In this document: positions 18,571-27,624 of the stretch, in pieces | Layout of the letters: each line of letters begins with the position of its first letter | How positions within the stretch are numbered: position 1 is the first letter of the stretch | Assembly (NCBI RefSeq): GCF_013694365.1 | Contig: NZ_CP059275.1 | Location: forward strand, 1,054,001 to 1,118,000 | DNA length: 64,000 nt | Source of the DNA: Limosilactobacillus reuteri | GTDB taxonomy: Bacteria; Bacillota; Bacilli; Lactobacillales; Lactobacillaceae | Direction: 5' to 3' | Notes under the pieces: generated by a model | The model's database searches: none | What the model was told of the DNA's origin: nothing | Seen by the model: the letters and a program-made list of their open reading frames with translations, nothing else | Translations under genes and position numbers: made by a program

Positions 18571-20742
18571 ATGGCGTTATCCGATATCGATATGACCAAA
18601 GTTAAATATTACGATTATAACAACGAAGTAAATATCCCAAAAAACGGACAAATTCAACTAGATAAAGATAAATTGGCCTTAGAAGACTTTATCAAAAATA
18701 ATGTAGAACCGAATACCAAAAGCTTTTCTTCATTAAAAGAACGTTTTCAATGGTTAAAAGAAAATGATTATATTGAAGAGGAATTTATGAATAAATATAG
18801 TGAAGCATTCATTGAAAAGCTTTACGATTATTTAAAAGCCCAAAACTTCCACTTCCATTCTTTTATGGCAGCTTATAAGTTTTATGCTCAATATGCCTTA
18901 CGAACAAATGATAAAGAGTACTACCTTGAAAACTATATTGATCGAGTCGCAATGAATGCTCTTTACCTCGCTAATGGTGATGAAGAGTTAGCAATGCAGC
19001 TCGCTGATGAAATCATCCATCAACGTTATCAACCCGCAACTCCAACATTCCTTAACGTTGGGCGTAAACGCCGGGGAGAATTTGTTTCTTGCTTTGCGAT
19101 TCAAACAACGGACGACATGAATACCATTGGTCGAACAATCAATTCTGCCCTCCAACTTTCTAAAATTGGTGGTGGTGTTGGGATTAATTTAAGCAACCTT
19201 CGTGAAGCTGGTGCCCCAATCAAGAAAATACAAGGTGCTGCTAGTGGAGTTGTTCCTGTAATGAAGTTGTTAGAAGATAGTTTTTCCTATTCCAATCAAC
19301 TGGGACAGCGACAGGGAGCTGGAGTCGTTTACCTTAGTGTTTTCCATCCTGATATTATTGAATTCTTAGGAGCAAAAAAGGAAAACGCTGATGAAAAGAT
19401 TCGCTTAAAGACCCTCTCTCTCGGAATTACGGTTCCTGATAAGTTTTACGAATTAGTAGAGCAAAATGCTGATATGTACTTGTTTAGTCCCTATGATGTT
19501 GAACGAGTATACGGAATGCCATTCTCCTACGTCGATATCACAAAAGAATACGACAATTTAGTAGCAAACGATGATATTCGCAAGAAGAAAGTTAATGCCC
19601 GGGACTTGGAGGACGAAATCAGTAAACTTCAACAAGAATCAGGTTATCCTTACATTATCAATATTGATACAGAAAACCGGGATAATCCGATTAATGGAAA
19701 AATTGTGATGAGTAATTTATGTTCAGAGATTGCTCAAGTACAAGTACCAGCGCAAGTAAATGATGATCAATCATATTCTGAAATGGGAATTGATATCAGT
19801 TGTAATCTTGGGTCAACCAATATTGCTAATATGATGGAAAGCCCTGACTTTGGTAAATCGATTAAGGCAATGATGCGGGGATTAACCCGAATCAGTGACG
19901 TAGAAGACCTAGATGTTGTCCCAACTATTCAAAACGGAAATCGGCTTGCCCATTCAGTTGGTTTGGGTGCAATGGGATTGCATAGCTACCTCGCTAAGCA
20001 CCATATTCAATACGGAAGCCCGGTTGCGATTGAATTCACAGGTGTTTACTTTATGCTCTTAAATTATTGGTCATTAGTGGCATCAAATGAAATTGCCAAA
20101 GAGCGGCAGGAAACTTTCCACGATTTTGAGAACAGTAAATATGCTGATGGTTCCTACTTTAACAAATATGTCACTAAGGATTGGGGACCACAATCAGATG
20201 TTGTTAAAGGTCTTTTTGAAGGTATTTTTATCCCTGGAATTGAAGATTGGAAGAAGTTGAAAGAAAATGTAATGCAAGATGGTCTTTACAATCAATACCG
20301 TCTTGCTGTAGCGCCAAACGGTTCAACTTCCTACATTAACGATTCGACTGCTAGTCTACATCCAATCATTAATCGTGTTGAAGAGCGTCAAGAAAAGATG
20401 ATCGGTAAAATTTATTACCCTGCCCCATATCTTTCAAACGACACGATGCCTTACTATCGTTCAGCTTACGATATGGACATGCGAAAGGTTATTGACACTT
20501 ACGCCGCTGCACAACAGCACATCGATCAGTCTCTTTCAATGACCCTCTTTATGCGGTCAACAATCCCAGCAGGCCTTTACGAATGGAAAAATGGACGAAC
20601 AGATAAAATGACGACTCGTGATTTAAACATCTTACGGCACTATGCCTATAAACGTGGTATTAAGTCAATTTACTACATTCGAACGTTTACTGACGATAGC
20701 GATGAAATTGGTGCAAACCAATGTGAAAGCTGTGTTATCTAA
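18571..20742 (+). CDS. nrdE: Class Ib ribonucleoside-diphosphate reductase alpha subunit
   Basis: Reduces ribonucleoside diphosphates to deoxy forms under aerobic conditions with NrdF. The 723 residues match class Ib alpha chains. Visible motifs: TPTFLNVGRKRRGEFVSCF near residues 154-172 containing an active-site cysteine, SKIGGGVGINLS near 196, NLCSEI with the second active-site cysteine near 386, PNGSTSYI near 590, and a C-terminal redox pair in CESCVI. The protein lacks a long N-terminal ATP cone, as expected of NrdE. Confidence 0.97.
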   Translation: MALSDIDMTKVKYYDYNNEVNIPKNGQIQLDKDKLALEDFIKNNVEPNTKSFSSLKERFQWLKENDYIEEEFMNKYSEAFIEKLYDYLKAQNFHFHSFMAAYKFYAQYALRTNDKEYYLENYIDRVAMNALYLANGDEELAMQLADEIIHQRYQPATPTFLNVGRKRRGEFVSCFAIQTTDDMNTIGRTINSALQLSKIGGGVGINLSNLREAGAPIKKIQGAASGVVPVMKLLEDSFSYSNQLGQRQGAGVVYLSVFHPDIIEFLGAKKENADEKIRLKTLSLGITVPDKFYELVEQNADMYLFSPYDVERVYGMPFSYVDITKEYDNLVANDDIRKKKVNARDLEDEISKLQQESGYPYIINIDTENRDNPINGKIVMSNLCSEIAQVQVPAQVNDDQSYSEMGIDISCNLGSTNIANMMESPDFGKSIKAMMRGLTRISDVEDLDVVPTIQNGNRLAHSVGLGAMGLHSYLAKHHIQYGSPVAIEFTGVYFMLLNYWSLVASNEIAKERQETFHDFENSKYADGSYFNKYVTKDWGPQSDVVKGLFEGIFIPGIEDWKKLKENVMQDGLYNQYRLAVAPNGSTSYINDSTASLHPIINRVEERQEKMIGKIYYPAPYLSNDTMPYYRSAYDMDMRKVIDTYAAAQQHIDQSLSMTLFMRSTIPAGLYEWKNGRTDKMTTRDLNILRHYAYKRGIKSIYYIRTFTDDSDEIGANQCESCVI

Positions 20743-21762
20743 ATGAAACTGGAAGAATTTAAACCTGTAAATCAATATAAAGCAATTAATTGGAATGAAG
20801 TTTCCGACATGATCGATAAAGCTACATGGGAAAAGCTAACAGAACAGTTCTGGCTTGATACGCGGATCCCAGTTGCCAATGATATGGATGATTGGCGTGA
20901 ATTAGATGACGATCATCAATGGACTGTCGGACATGTTTTTGGTGGTTTAACCCTTCTTGATACTGTTCAATCAGAAGCAGGATTAACTGCCCTTAAAGAA
21001 GATGTTAAAACTCCTCATGAAACAGCAGTTCTTAATAATATCCAATTTATGGAATCAGTTCATGCTAAGAGTTACTCAACTATTTTCTCTACTCTTAATA
21101 CCCCAGACCAAATCAAAGAAATCTTTGAATGGTCCGATACAGAAGAATATTTGCAAAATAAAGCTGTCAAAATTGCAAATATGTACCTTGATCCAAGTCA
21201 AGATCCGCTCAAAAAGAAAGTAGCCAATGTTTTCCTTGAAACTTTCTTATTCTATTCTGGTTTCTACACTCCCCTTTATTACCTTGGCCACAATAAATTA
21301 AATAACGTGGCTGAAATTATCAAGCTAATTTTACGGGACGAATCAGTTCACGGGACATATATTGGATACAAGTTCCAAGTCGGCTTACGTGATCGAACAG
21401 AAAAGCAACAACAAGATATGAAAGATTGGATGTACAATTTCCTTTATGAACTATACGATAATGAAGAAAAATACACTCATCTTCTTTATGATCAAGTTGG
21501 TTGGACAGATGATGTTTTAACCTTCATCCGTTACAACGCTAATAAGGCATTGATGAATCTTGGTCAAGATCCACTATTCCCTGATACCGCTTCTGATGTT
21601 AACCCAGTTGTTATGAATGGAATTTCTACTTCAACTTCTAACCATGATTTTTTTAGCCAAGTCGGCAATGGGTATCGCATGGGTGCCGTTGAAGCAATGA
21701 ATGATAGTGATTATGACGTTAAAGATCCAAACGCGGGAAAAGACATTAATGCCCGCGATTAA
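20743..21762 (+). CDS. nrdF: Class Ib ribonucleoside-diphosphate reductase beta subunit
   Basis: Dimanganese/diiron protein that holds the tyrosyl radical used by NrdE. The 339-residue ferritin-like protein shows metal-ligand helices with FMESVHAKSYSTIFSTL near residues 102-118 (Glu and His ligands and the candidate radical Tyr) and LRDESVHGTYIGYKFQ near 195-210. Length is usual for NrdF. The class Ib system normally needs NrdI flavodoxin to make the Mn-tyrosyl cofactor; none is adjacent, though an unrelated flavodoxin is encoded at 40266-40724. Confidence 0.96.
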   Translation: MKLEEFKPVNQYKAINWNEVSDMIDKATWEKLTEQFWLDTRIPVANDMDDWRELDDDHQWTVGHVFGGLTLLDTVQSEAGLTALKEDVKTPHETAVLNNIQFMESVHAKSYSTIFSTLNTPDQIKEIFEWSDTEEYLQNKAVKIANMYLDPSQDPLKKKVANVFLETFLFYSGFYTPLYYLGHNKLNNVAEIIKLILRDESVHGTYIGYKFQVGLRDRTEKQQQDMKDWMYNFLYELYDNEEKYTHLLYDQVGWTDDVLTFIRYNANKALMNLGQDPLFPDTASDVNPVVMNGISTSTSNHDFFSQVGNGYRMGAVEAMNDSDYDVKDPNAGKDINARD

Positions 21763-24399
21763 ATGCCTGCTAACAACAAAAAACAAGTTGAAAAAAACGT
21801 ATTAACTGAAGAAGAAAAAAAGCAAAATGCGCAAAAATTAGTTAATGACATAATTGCCAAAAGTGAAGCAGCTTTTGAACAATTACGTTACTACTCACAA
21901 GAACAAGTTGATAAAATTTGTCAAGCCATGGCCTTAGCTGCTGAAGAACACCACATGGACTTAGCTATTGATGCAGCTGAAGAAACTGGTCGTGGGGTTG
22001 CCGAAGATAAGGCTATCAAGAACATCTACGCAAGTGAATACATTTGGAACAACATCCGTCATGATAAGACTGTCGGAATCATCGAAGACAACGATGAAAA
22101 CCAAACCATCACTATTGCTGATCCGCTTGGTATTATTGCAGGTATCGTTCCAGTTACTAACCCTACTTCAACAACGATCTTCAAATCAATCATTAGTGCT
22201 AAGACGCGGAATACAATTATCTTCTCATTCCACCGTCAAGCCATGAAATCTTCCATTAAAACAGCTAAGATTTTACAAGAAGCTGCGGAAAAGGCCGGTG
22301 CACCAAAGAACATGATTCAGTGGCTTCCTGAAAGTAGCCGCGAAAATACAAGTGCATTGTTACAACACCCTAAGACTGCTACTATTTTAGCAACTGGTGG
22401 TCCTTCATTAGTTAAGGCTGCCTACAGTTCAGGTAACCCTGCTCTTGGTGTTGGTCCTGGTAACGGTCCAGCTTACATTGAAAAGACTGCTAATATTGAA
22501 CGTTCTGTTTACGATATCGTTCTTTCTAAGACTTTTGATAACGGAATGATCTGTGCTACTGAAAACTCAGTTGTTGTTGATGAAGAAATCTACGACAAGG
22601 TAAAAGAAGAATTCCAAAAATGGAACTGTTACTTCTTGAAGCCAAATGAAATTGATAAGTTCACTGAAGGCTTCATTGATCCTAAGCGTCACCAAGTTCG
22701 TGGACCAATTGCTGGTCGTTCAGCTAACGCCATCGCTAATATGTGTGGAATTAAAGTTCCTGAAAACACTAAGGTTATCATCGCTGAATATGAAGGGGTT
22801 GGTGACAAGTACCCACTTTCAGCTGAAAAGCTTTCACCAGTATTAACAATGTACAAGGCTACTTCACATGAAAATGCCTTTGATATTTGTGCTCAATTAT
22901 TACACTATGGTGGTGAAGGTCACACTGCTGCTATTCATACCCTTGATGATGATTTAGCAACTAAGTACGGTCTTGAAATGCGTGCTTCACGGATCATTGT
23001 TAACTCTCCATCTGGTATCGGTGGTATTGGTAACATTTACAACAACATGACACCATCACTTACTTTAGGTACCGGTTCATACGGTGGTAACTCAATTTCT
23101 CACAACGTTACTGATTGGGATCTCTTAAACATCAAAACAATTGCAAAGCGGCGTGAAAACCGTCAATGGGTTAAGATTCCCCCAAAAGTATACTTTCAAC
23201 GCAACTCACTAAAAGAATTGCAAGATATTCCAAACATTAACCGAGCATTTATCGTTACTGGTCCTGGAATGAGCAAGCGTGGTTACGTTCAACGTGTTAT
23301 CGATCAATTGCGTCAACGTCAAAACAACACTGCTTTCTTAGTATTTGATGACGTTGAAGAAGATCCATCAACAAACACTGTTGAAAAAGGTGTTGCCATG
23401 ATGAACGACTTCAAACCTGATACAATTATTGCTCTTGGTGGTGGTTCACCAATGGATGCTGCCAAGGCTATGTGGATGTTCTATGAGCACCCAGAAACTT
23501 CATGGTATGGGGTTATGCAAAAGTATCTTGATATTCGGAAGCGTGCTTACCAAATCAAGAAGCCTACTAAGTCTCAACTTATTGGGATTCCTACTACATC
23601 AGGTACTGGTTCAGAGGTTACTCCATTTGCGGTTATTACCGATTCAGAAACTCATGTTAAGTACCCACTTGCTGACTACGCCTTAACTCCAAACATTGCG
23701 ATTGTTGACTCACAATTCGTTGAAACTGTCCCAGCAAAAACTACTGCATGGACTGGACTAGATGTTTTATGTCACGCTACTGAATCATATGTTTCTGTTA
23801 TGGCAACTGATTACACTCGTGGTTGGTCACTACAAACCATCAAGGGTGTTATGGAAAACCTTCCTAAGTCAGTTCAAGGTGACAAGTTAGCTCGTCGTAA
23901 GATGCACGACTTCTCAACAATGGCCGGTATGGCATTTGGTCAAGCCTTCTTAGGAATTAACCACTCTCTTGCCCACAAGATGGGTGGAGCATTCGGTCTT
24001 CCTCACGGTTTGCTTATCGCTATTGCAATGCCACAAGTAATTCGCTTTAACGCAAAACGTCCACAAAAGCTTGCTCTCTGGCCTCACTATGAGACTTACC
24101 ATGCAACTAAGGACTACGCTGACATTGCACGGTTCATTGGTTTGAAAGGCAACACTGATGAAGAATTAGCTGAAGCATATGCTAAGAAAGTTATCGAACT
24201 TGCTCACGAATGTGGTGTTAAGCTTAGTCTTAAGGACAATGGCGTTACACGTGAAGAATTTGATAAAGTAGTTGACGATCTTGCTCGCTTAGCTTACGAA
24301 GATCAATGTACTACTACTAACCCAGTTGAACCACTTGTTAGCCAACTCAAGGAATTACTTGAACGTTGCTACGATGGTACTGGCGTTGAAGAAAAATAA
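21763..24399 (+). CDS. adhE: Bifunctional acetaldehyde-CoA/alcohol dehydrogenase AdhE
   Basis: Reduces acetyl-CoA to acetaldehyde and then ethanol, regenerating two NAD+; in heterofermentative lactobacilli this disposes of reducing power from the phosphoketolase pathway. The 878-residue fusion has an N-terminal aldehyde dehydrogenase domain (PLGIIAGIVPVTNPTSTT near 124-141; catalytic Cys in NGMICATENS near 259-268) and a C-terminal iron-dependent alcohol dehydrogenase domain (ALGGGSPMDAAKAMW near 557-571; metal-binding His in GINHSLAHKMGG near 727-738). AdhE assembles into filaments (spirosomes). Strong codon bias suggests high expression. Confidence 0.97.
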   Translation: MPANNKKQVEKNVLTEEEKKQNAQKLVNDIIAKSEAAFEQLRYYSQEQVDKICQAMALAAEEHHMDLAIDAAEETGRGVAEDKAIKNIYASEYIWNNIRHDKTVGIIEDNDENQTITIADPLGIIAGIVPVTNPTSTTIFKSIISAKTRNTIIFSFHRQAMKSSIKTAKILQEAAEKAGAPKNMIQWLPESSRENTSALLQHPKTATILATGGPSLVKAAYSSGNPALGVGPGNGPAYIEKTANIERSVYDIVLSKTFDNGMICATENSVVVDEEIYDKVKEEFQKWNCYFLKPNEIDKFTEGFIDPKRHQVRGPIAGRSANAIANMCGIKVPENTKVIIAEYEGVGDKYPLSAEKLSPVLTMYKATSHENAFDICAQLLHYGGEGHTAAIHTLDDDLATKYGLEMRASRIIVNSPSGIGGIGNIYNNMTPSLTLGTGSYGGNSISHNVTDWDLLNIKTIAKRRENRQWVKIPPKVYFQRNSLKELQDIPNINRAFIVTGPGMSKRGYVQRVIDQLRQRQNNTAFLVFDDVEEDPSTNTVEKGVAMMNDFKPDTIIALGGGSPMDAAKAMWMFYEHPETSWYGVMQKYLDIRKRAYQIKKPTKSQLIGIPTTSGTGSEVTPFAVITDSETHVKYPLADYALTPNIAIVDSQFVETVPAKTTAWTGLDVLCHATESYVSVMATDYTRGWSLQTIKGVMENLPKSVQGDKLARRKMHDFSTMAGMAFGQAFLGINHSLAHKMGGAFGLPHGLLIAIAMPQVIRFNAKRPQKLALWPHYETYHATKDYADIARFIGLKGNTDEELAEAYAKKVIELAHECGVKLSLKDNGVTREEFDKVVDDLARLAYEDQCTTTNPVEPLVSQLKELLERCYDGTGVEEK

Positions 24400-25155
24400 A
24401 TGAAAAAAGTATTTAAGGTGGGAGTAATTGTTTTAATCTTAGGAGTAATCCTCCTCGGAATAGGCTTCTTTAATAATGGTAACAAGGCTGTTTATTTTGA
24501 GAACAATCGTCCAGCAATTTTTCATTCTCACACTAAAACAATAAGTACTAATAAAGCTTTTGAACGGATTGATATCTCAGCATCGACAGCTAATGTAATA
24601 GTTCGTGAAGGCAAAAAATATCAAATTACTTATTCTGGTATAAGCAAGCATTCTCCGGCCGTAACTGTTCATAATAACGTTGCTTCAATTCGCCAAACTG
24701 GTGGCTTTCCGCTTGTCTTTAACTTTAATGATTATCAGCCCCACCAAGATTTAATCATTGTGACTATCCCACATGATCAAGCCATAGCTGGTCGTATTCA
24801 TTTAGAGAGTGGTGATCTAACAGTTTCTCAAGTTAAAATGGACAATATTGATGTTAACAGTGATGCAGGCGAGGTTGAATACCGTCAAGTTACATTACGT
24901 GGAGGAAGTACAAAACTCTCGTCAGGTAACTTCACAGGACATGATTTAACAGTTCAAGGACAATATACTGTTAATAATCAATCTGGTGATAATACGGTCA
25001 CAAACACAACTGTTGATGGCTACTTCCTAAAGACTGATGCAGGTGATAATGAACTTAATGGTGAAGATAAGGGTGAAGAACCCTTACATCAGAATGATGA
25101 TGCAGAAAATGTGCTCCGCTTGATAACGCAATCTGGTGATAATGAAGTGAATTAA
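24400..25155 (+). CDS. DUF4097-family membrane-anchored protein
   Basis: 251-residue protein with one N-terminal membrane anchor (KVGVIVLILGVILLGIGFF, about residues 6-24) followed by an extracytoplasmic beta-strand-rich domain with recurring Ser/Asp-Gly-Asn turns (SGDLTVSQ, SDAGEVEYRQV, SSGNFTGHDL, SGDNTVTN, DAGDNELNG), the beta-helix-like pattern of DUF4097/DUF4098 putative adhesin domains. Natively it is the last of three genes PadR-DUF1700-DUF4097: the DUF1700 gene ends with AGGAGG placed as a ribosome binding site for this ATG. Such cassettes are linked to envelope stress responses in Bacillota; the precise job is unknown. Confidence 0.8.
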   Translation: MKKVFKVGVIVLILGVILLGIGFFNNGNKAVYFENNRPAIFHSHTKTISTNKAFERIDISASTANVIVREGKKYQITYSGISKHSPAVTVHNNVASIRQTGGFPLVFNFNDYQPHQDLIIVTIPHDQAIAGRIHLESGDLTVSQVKMDNIDVNSDAGEVEYRQVTLRGGSTKLSSGNFTGHDLTVQGQYTVNNQSGDNTVTNTTVDGYFLKTDAGDNELNGEDKGEEPLHQNDDAENVLRLITQSGDNEVN

Positions 25156-25767
25156 ATGAATGAACGTCAAAAATACATTAATGATTTATCAATATATTTA
25201 AGACAATTAACTGATGAGGAACGAAATGATGCCTTAGAATTTTATGATGAATATATTGCCGATGCTGGGCTGGAGACCCGAACAGCGATTGAAGAAAGGT
25301 TAGGAACGCCACGACAGTTAAGTCATAAGATATTAGCCGATTATTCCATTAAAGCTAATAATGAGTCGATCAAAGAAGGACACCCTGCTTCGCCTCATTC
25401 TAGTTGGCGTGTCTTTTGGTGGGTGCTAGTAGCAATTATTACTTCCCCAATAACGTTTGGGCTAGGAATTGCCGTATTGGCACTATTGTTGGCAGCAGGG
25501 GGAGTCGCCTTAAGTTTGATTGTTGGAATAGTTGCTTTAATTTTTGGGGTTGCTGCCATAGCGATCGTATCTATTTATATTGGAATTGGTTTAATTGCAA
25601 CAAACCTGTTTAGCGGACTATTTTATTTTGGCTTAGGATTGACACTGATCGGCTTATTCCTTGTTTGTTTACCTTTAATTTACTGGTTAATCAGAGTTAT
25701 TGTTCAAGGGATTGCGAACTTTGCTAAGTTCATTTATGCAAAAGTGCAGGCAAGGAGGAAAAAGTAA
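25156..25767 (+). CDS. DUF1700-family membrane protein
   Basis: 203 residues: an N-terminal cytoplasmic helical region typical of DUF1700 (YINDLSIYLRQLTDEERNDAL, YDEYIADAG, and RLGTPRQLSHKIL) followed by three or four membrane segments (about residues 87-112, 115-140, 145-185) and a basic tail. Its first 8 bases (ATGAATGA) are identical to the last 8 of the PadR gene, so natively it overlaps and follows PadR. The AGGAGG near its end serves the DUF4097 gene. DUF1700 proteins accompany PadR regulators and DUF4097 proteins widely; the mechanism is not established. Confidence 0.85.
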   Translation: MNERQKYINDLSIYLRQLTDEERNDALEFYDEYIADAGLETRTAIEERLGTPRQLSHKILADYSIKANNESIKEGHPASPHSSWRVFWWVLVAIITSPITFGLGIAVLALLLAAGGVALSLIVGIVALIFGVAAIAIVSIYIGIGLIATNLFSGLFYFGLGLTLIGLFLVCLPLIYWLIRVIVQGIANFAKFIYAKVQARRKK

Positions 25768-26100
25768 ATGAAGATTCAAATTACAGCTGACTTACTCGAT
25801 GGGATGGTCTTAGCAATTCTTGAACACAAAGATTACTATGGGTATGCCTTAACTCAGCGAATGCAATCAGCTATTACCATTTCCGAATCAACAATGTATC
25901 CCGTTTTACGCCGGTTAAAAAAAGACGGTTATTTAATAACTTATGATCAGCCTTACCAGGGGCGAAATCGCCGTTATTATCAAATTACGGAAGCCGGCAA
26001 GGAGCATTTACAACGTATTCGTAAGTTATGGACTGATTATAAAAATAGTTTAGATGGTATTTTTTATGGGTTAGGTGAGGGAGAAGATAAAGATGAATGA
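25768..26100 (+). CDS. PadR-family transcriptional regulator
   Basis: 110-residue winged-helix protein of the small PadR-s2 type: helix-turn-helix with DGMVLAILEHKDYYGYALTQRM near residues 10-31, recognition region STMYPVLRRLKKDGYL near 44-59, wing RNRRYYQITEAGKEHL near 70-85, and a short dimerisation helix. It probably represses its own operon with the DUF1700 and DUF4097 genes and responds to envelope-active compounds, which is inference from family context. The last 8 bases duplicate the DUF1700 start, fixing the native order as PadR first. Confidence 0.93.
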   Translation: MKIQITADLLDGMVLAILEHKDYYGYALTQRMQSAITISESTMYPVLRRLKKDGYLITYDQPYQGRNRRYYQITEAGKEHLQRIRKLWTDYKNSLDGIFYGLGEGEDKDE

Positions 26101-26472
26101 ATGTTAAAAGAATTCAAAACATTCATTGCTCGTGGTAACGTTATTGACATGGCAGTTGGGATAATTGTTGGTGCAGCTTTTACCTCAATCGTAAAATCAT
26201 TAGTTAATAACCTTATTAACCCCCTTATTGGTTTATTCATTGGTCGAATTGACCTATCTAATCTTGTTTTGACGGTCGGCGATGCTCAGTTTAAATACGG
26301 AAGTTTCCTAAATGCAGTCATTAACTTCCTGATTATCTCCTTTGTTGTTTTCTTAATGGTAAAAGCAATCAATACATTCCGCAAAAAAGAAGATAACAAA
26401 AAAGATACTCCTAGCGAAGAAGTTATGTACCTCAAAGAAATTACTGAACTTCTGAAAAAGAATAAAGATTAA
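26101..26472 (+). CDS. mscL: Large-conductance mechanosensitive channel MscL
   Basis: Pentameric emergency valve that opens under membrane tension during hypo-osmotic shock. The 123-residue protein has the N-terminal amphipathic helix [20 protein letters not shown], pore-lining TM1 (about 15-42, [21 protein letters not shown]), a periplasmic-side loop, TM2 (about 64-86) and a charged C-terminal helix. Length and sequence are canonical. Confidence 0.97.
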   Translation: MLKEFKTFIARGNVIDMAVGIIVGAAFTSIVKSLVNNLINPLIGLFIGRIDLSNLVLTVGDAQFKYGSFLNAVINFLIISFVVFLMVKAINTFRKKEDNKKDTPSEEVMYLKEITELLKKNKD

Positions 26473-26757
26473 ATGTTATTTAATGTTATTTTTTGGATCT
26501 TGGCAATTTGTTTTGTCATTAATGTCATTTGGATGTGGTTCCAACTTAATAATCAAATTCTACAAAAGACTTTCGCTTGGATCAATATTTGTGCAATTGT
26601 TATCGGTTTTTGGGTTTATTATGGTGTATCTCATGATGCAAGCGCAATTAACGGTTGGTTTATTGCTATGAACTGGGTTAACATCGCTATTGCTGCTATT
26701 CAATTCTACTTTGGTTACCGCACAAGCAATGATAGTACTACTCATCCTGCAAAGTAG
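26473..26757 (+). CDS. Small integral membrane protein, function unknown
   Basis: 94 residues with three predicted membrane segments (about 2-19, 32-50 and 61-80), rich in Trp, Ile and Asn, ending in a polar tail (RTSNDSTTHPAK). No known catalytic or transport motif is visible. It lies between mscL and rplL, but the strand of each in the native genome is uncertain, so no operon can be inferred. I do not recognise a named family. Confidence 0.7.
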   Translation: MLFNVIFWILAICFVINVIWMWFQLNNQILQKTFAWINICAIVIGFWVYYGVSHDASAINGWFIAMNWVNIAIAAIQFYFGYRTSNDSTTHPAK

Positions 26758-27123
26758 ATGGCTTTTGATAAGGATGCTATCATTGCTTCATTAAAGGAAG
26801 CATCAATCTCTGACCTTAACGACTTAGTTAAGGCTATCGAAGAAGAATTCGACGTTTCTGCTGCTGCTCCAGTTGCAGTTGCAGGTGCTGCTGGTGGCGA
26901 CGCTGCTGCTAAGGACAGCTTCACTGTAGAATTAACTGAACCAGGTTCAGCTAAGGTTAAGGTTATTAAGGCTGTTAAGGACATTACTGGTCTTGGTCTT
27001 AAGGACGCTAAGGACCTTGTTGATGGTGCTCCATCAGCTATCAAGGAAGACGTTAAGGAAGACGAAGCTAACGACATCAAGGAAAAGCTTGAAGCCGCCG
27101 GTGCTACTGTTACCCTTAAGTAG
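26758..27123 (+). CDS. rplL: Large ribosomal subunit protein bL12 (L7/L12)
   Basis: Stalk protein that recruits translation factor GTPases. The 121 residues show the N-terminal dimerisation domain ([21 protein letters not shown]), an Ala-rich hinge ([17 protein letters not shown] near 34-51) and the C-terminal factor-binding domain with [22 protein letters not shown] near 67-88. Extremely biased codon usage reflects high expression. In all bacteria rplJ precedes rplL; here rplL comes first, one of the clearest signs that the genes were rewritten individually. Confidence 0.98.
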   Translation: MAFDKDAIIASLKEASISDLNDLVKAIEEEFDVSAAAPVAVAGAAGGDAAAKDSFTVELTEPGSAKVKVIKAVKDITGLGLKDAKDLVDGAPSAIKEDVKEDEANDIKEKLEAAGATVTLK

Positions 27124-27624
27124 ATGAGTGAAGCAGCTATTGCTAAGAAAGCTGAAATCGTTAAGCAAACTACTGATATGCTTAACGCAGCTCAAAGTGC
27201 TATCGTTGTAGATTACCGTGGTTTAACTGTTGCGGAAGTTACTGACTTACGTAAGCAACTTCGTGATGCTGGTATCCAAATGTCAGTTATCAAGAACAAG
27301 ATTCTTGATCGTGCTGTTGAAGGTACTGACTACGAAGATCTTCGTTCTACTTTTGTTGGACCAACTGCTGTTGCCTTCTCTGACGAAGACCCAATTGCTC
27401 CAGCTAAGATCTTGAAGAAGTTCGCTGATGACCACGACGCTCTTGAAATCAAGGGTGGTTTCATCGAAAAGAGTGTTAAGACTCTTGACGAAATCAACGA
27501 ATACGCAAATATGCCAGGTCGCGAAGAACTGTTGTCAATGCTTGCATCTGCATTGCAAGATCCAATGCGGAAGATTGCTCGCGCAGTCAAGGCTATTGCC
27601 GACAAGGAAGACAAAGCCGCATAA
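27124..27624 (+). CDS. rplJ: Large ribosomal subunit protein uL10
   Basis: Base of the L7/L12 stalk; binds 23S rRNA near the GTPase-associated centre and represses its own operon through the mRNA leader in other bacteria. The 166 residues include the N-terminal [33 protein letters not shown] near 30-49, [13 protein letters not shown] near 55-67 and a C-terminal helix that docks L12 dimers. The L10 leader regulatory element that natively precedes rplJ is absent from this sequence because no intergenic DNA is present. Confidence 0.97.
   Translation: MSEAAIAKKAEIVKQTTDMLNAAQSAIVVDYRGLTVAEVTDLRKQLRDAGIQMSVIKNKILDRAVEGTDYEDLRSTFVGPTAVAFSDEDPIAPAKILKKFADDHDALEIKGGFIEKSVKTLDEINEYANMPGREELLSMLASALQDPMRKIARAVKAIADKEDKAA

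Noticed and set aside
26742..27080. 112-codon reverse-strand frame over rplL
   Set aside because: Antisense to a very biased, highly expressed ribosomal gene; Ser/Ala/Thr-rich product is a composition artefact.
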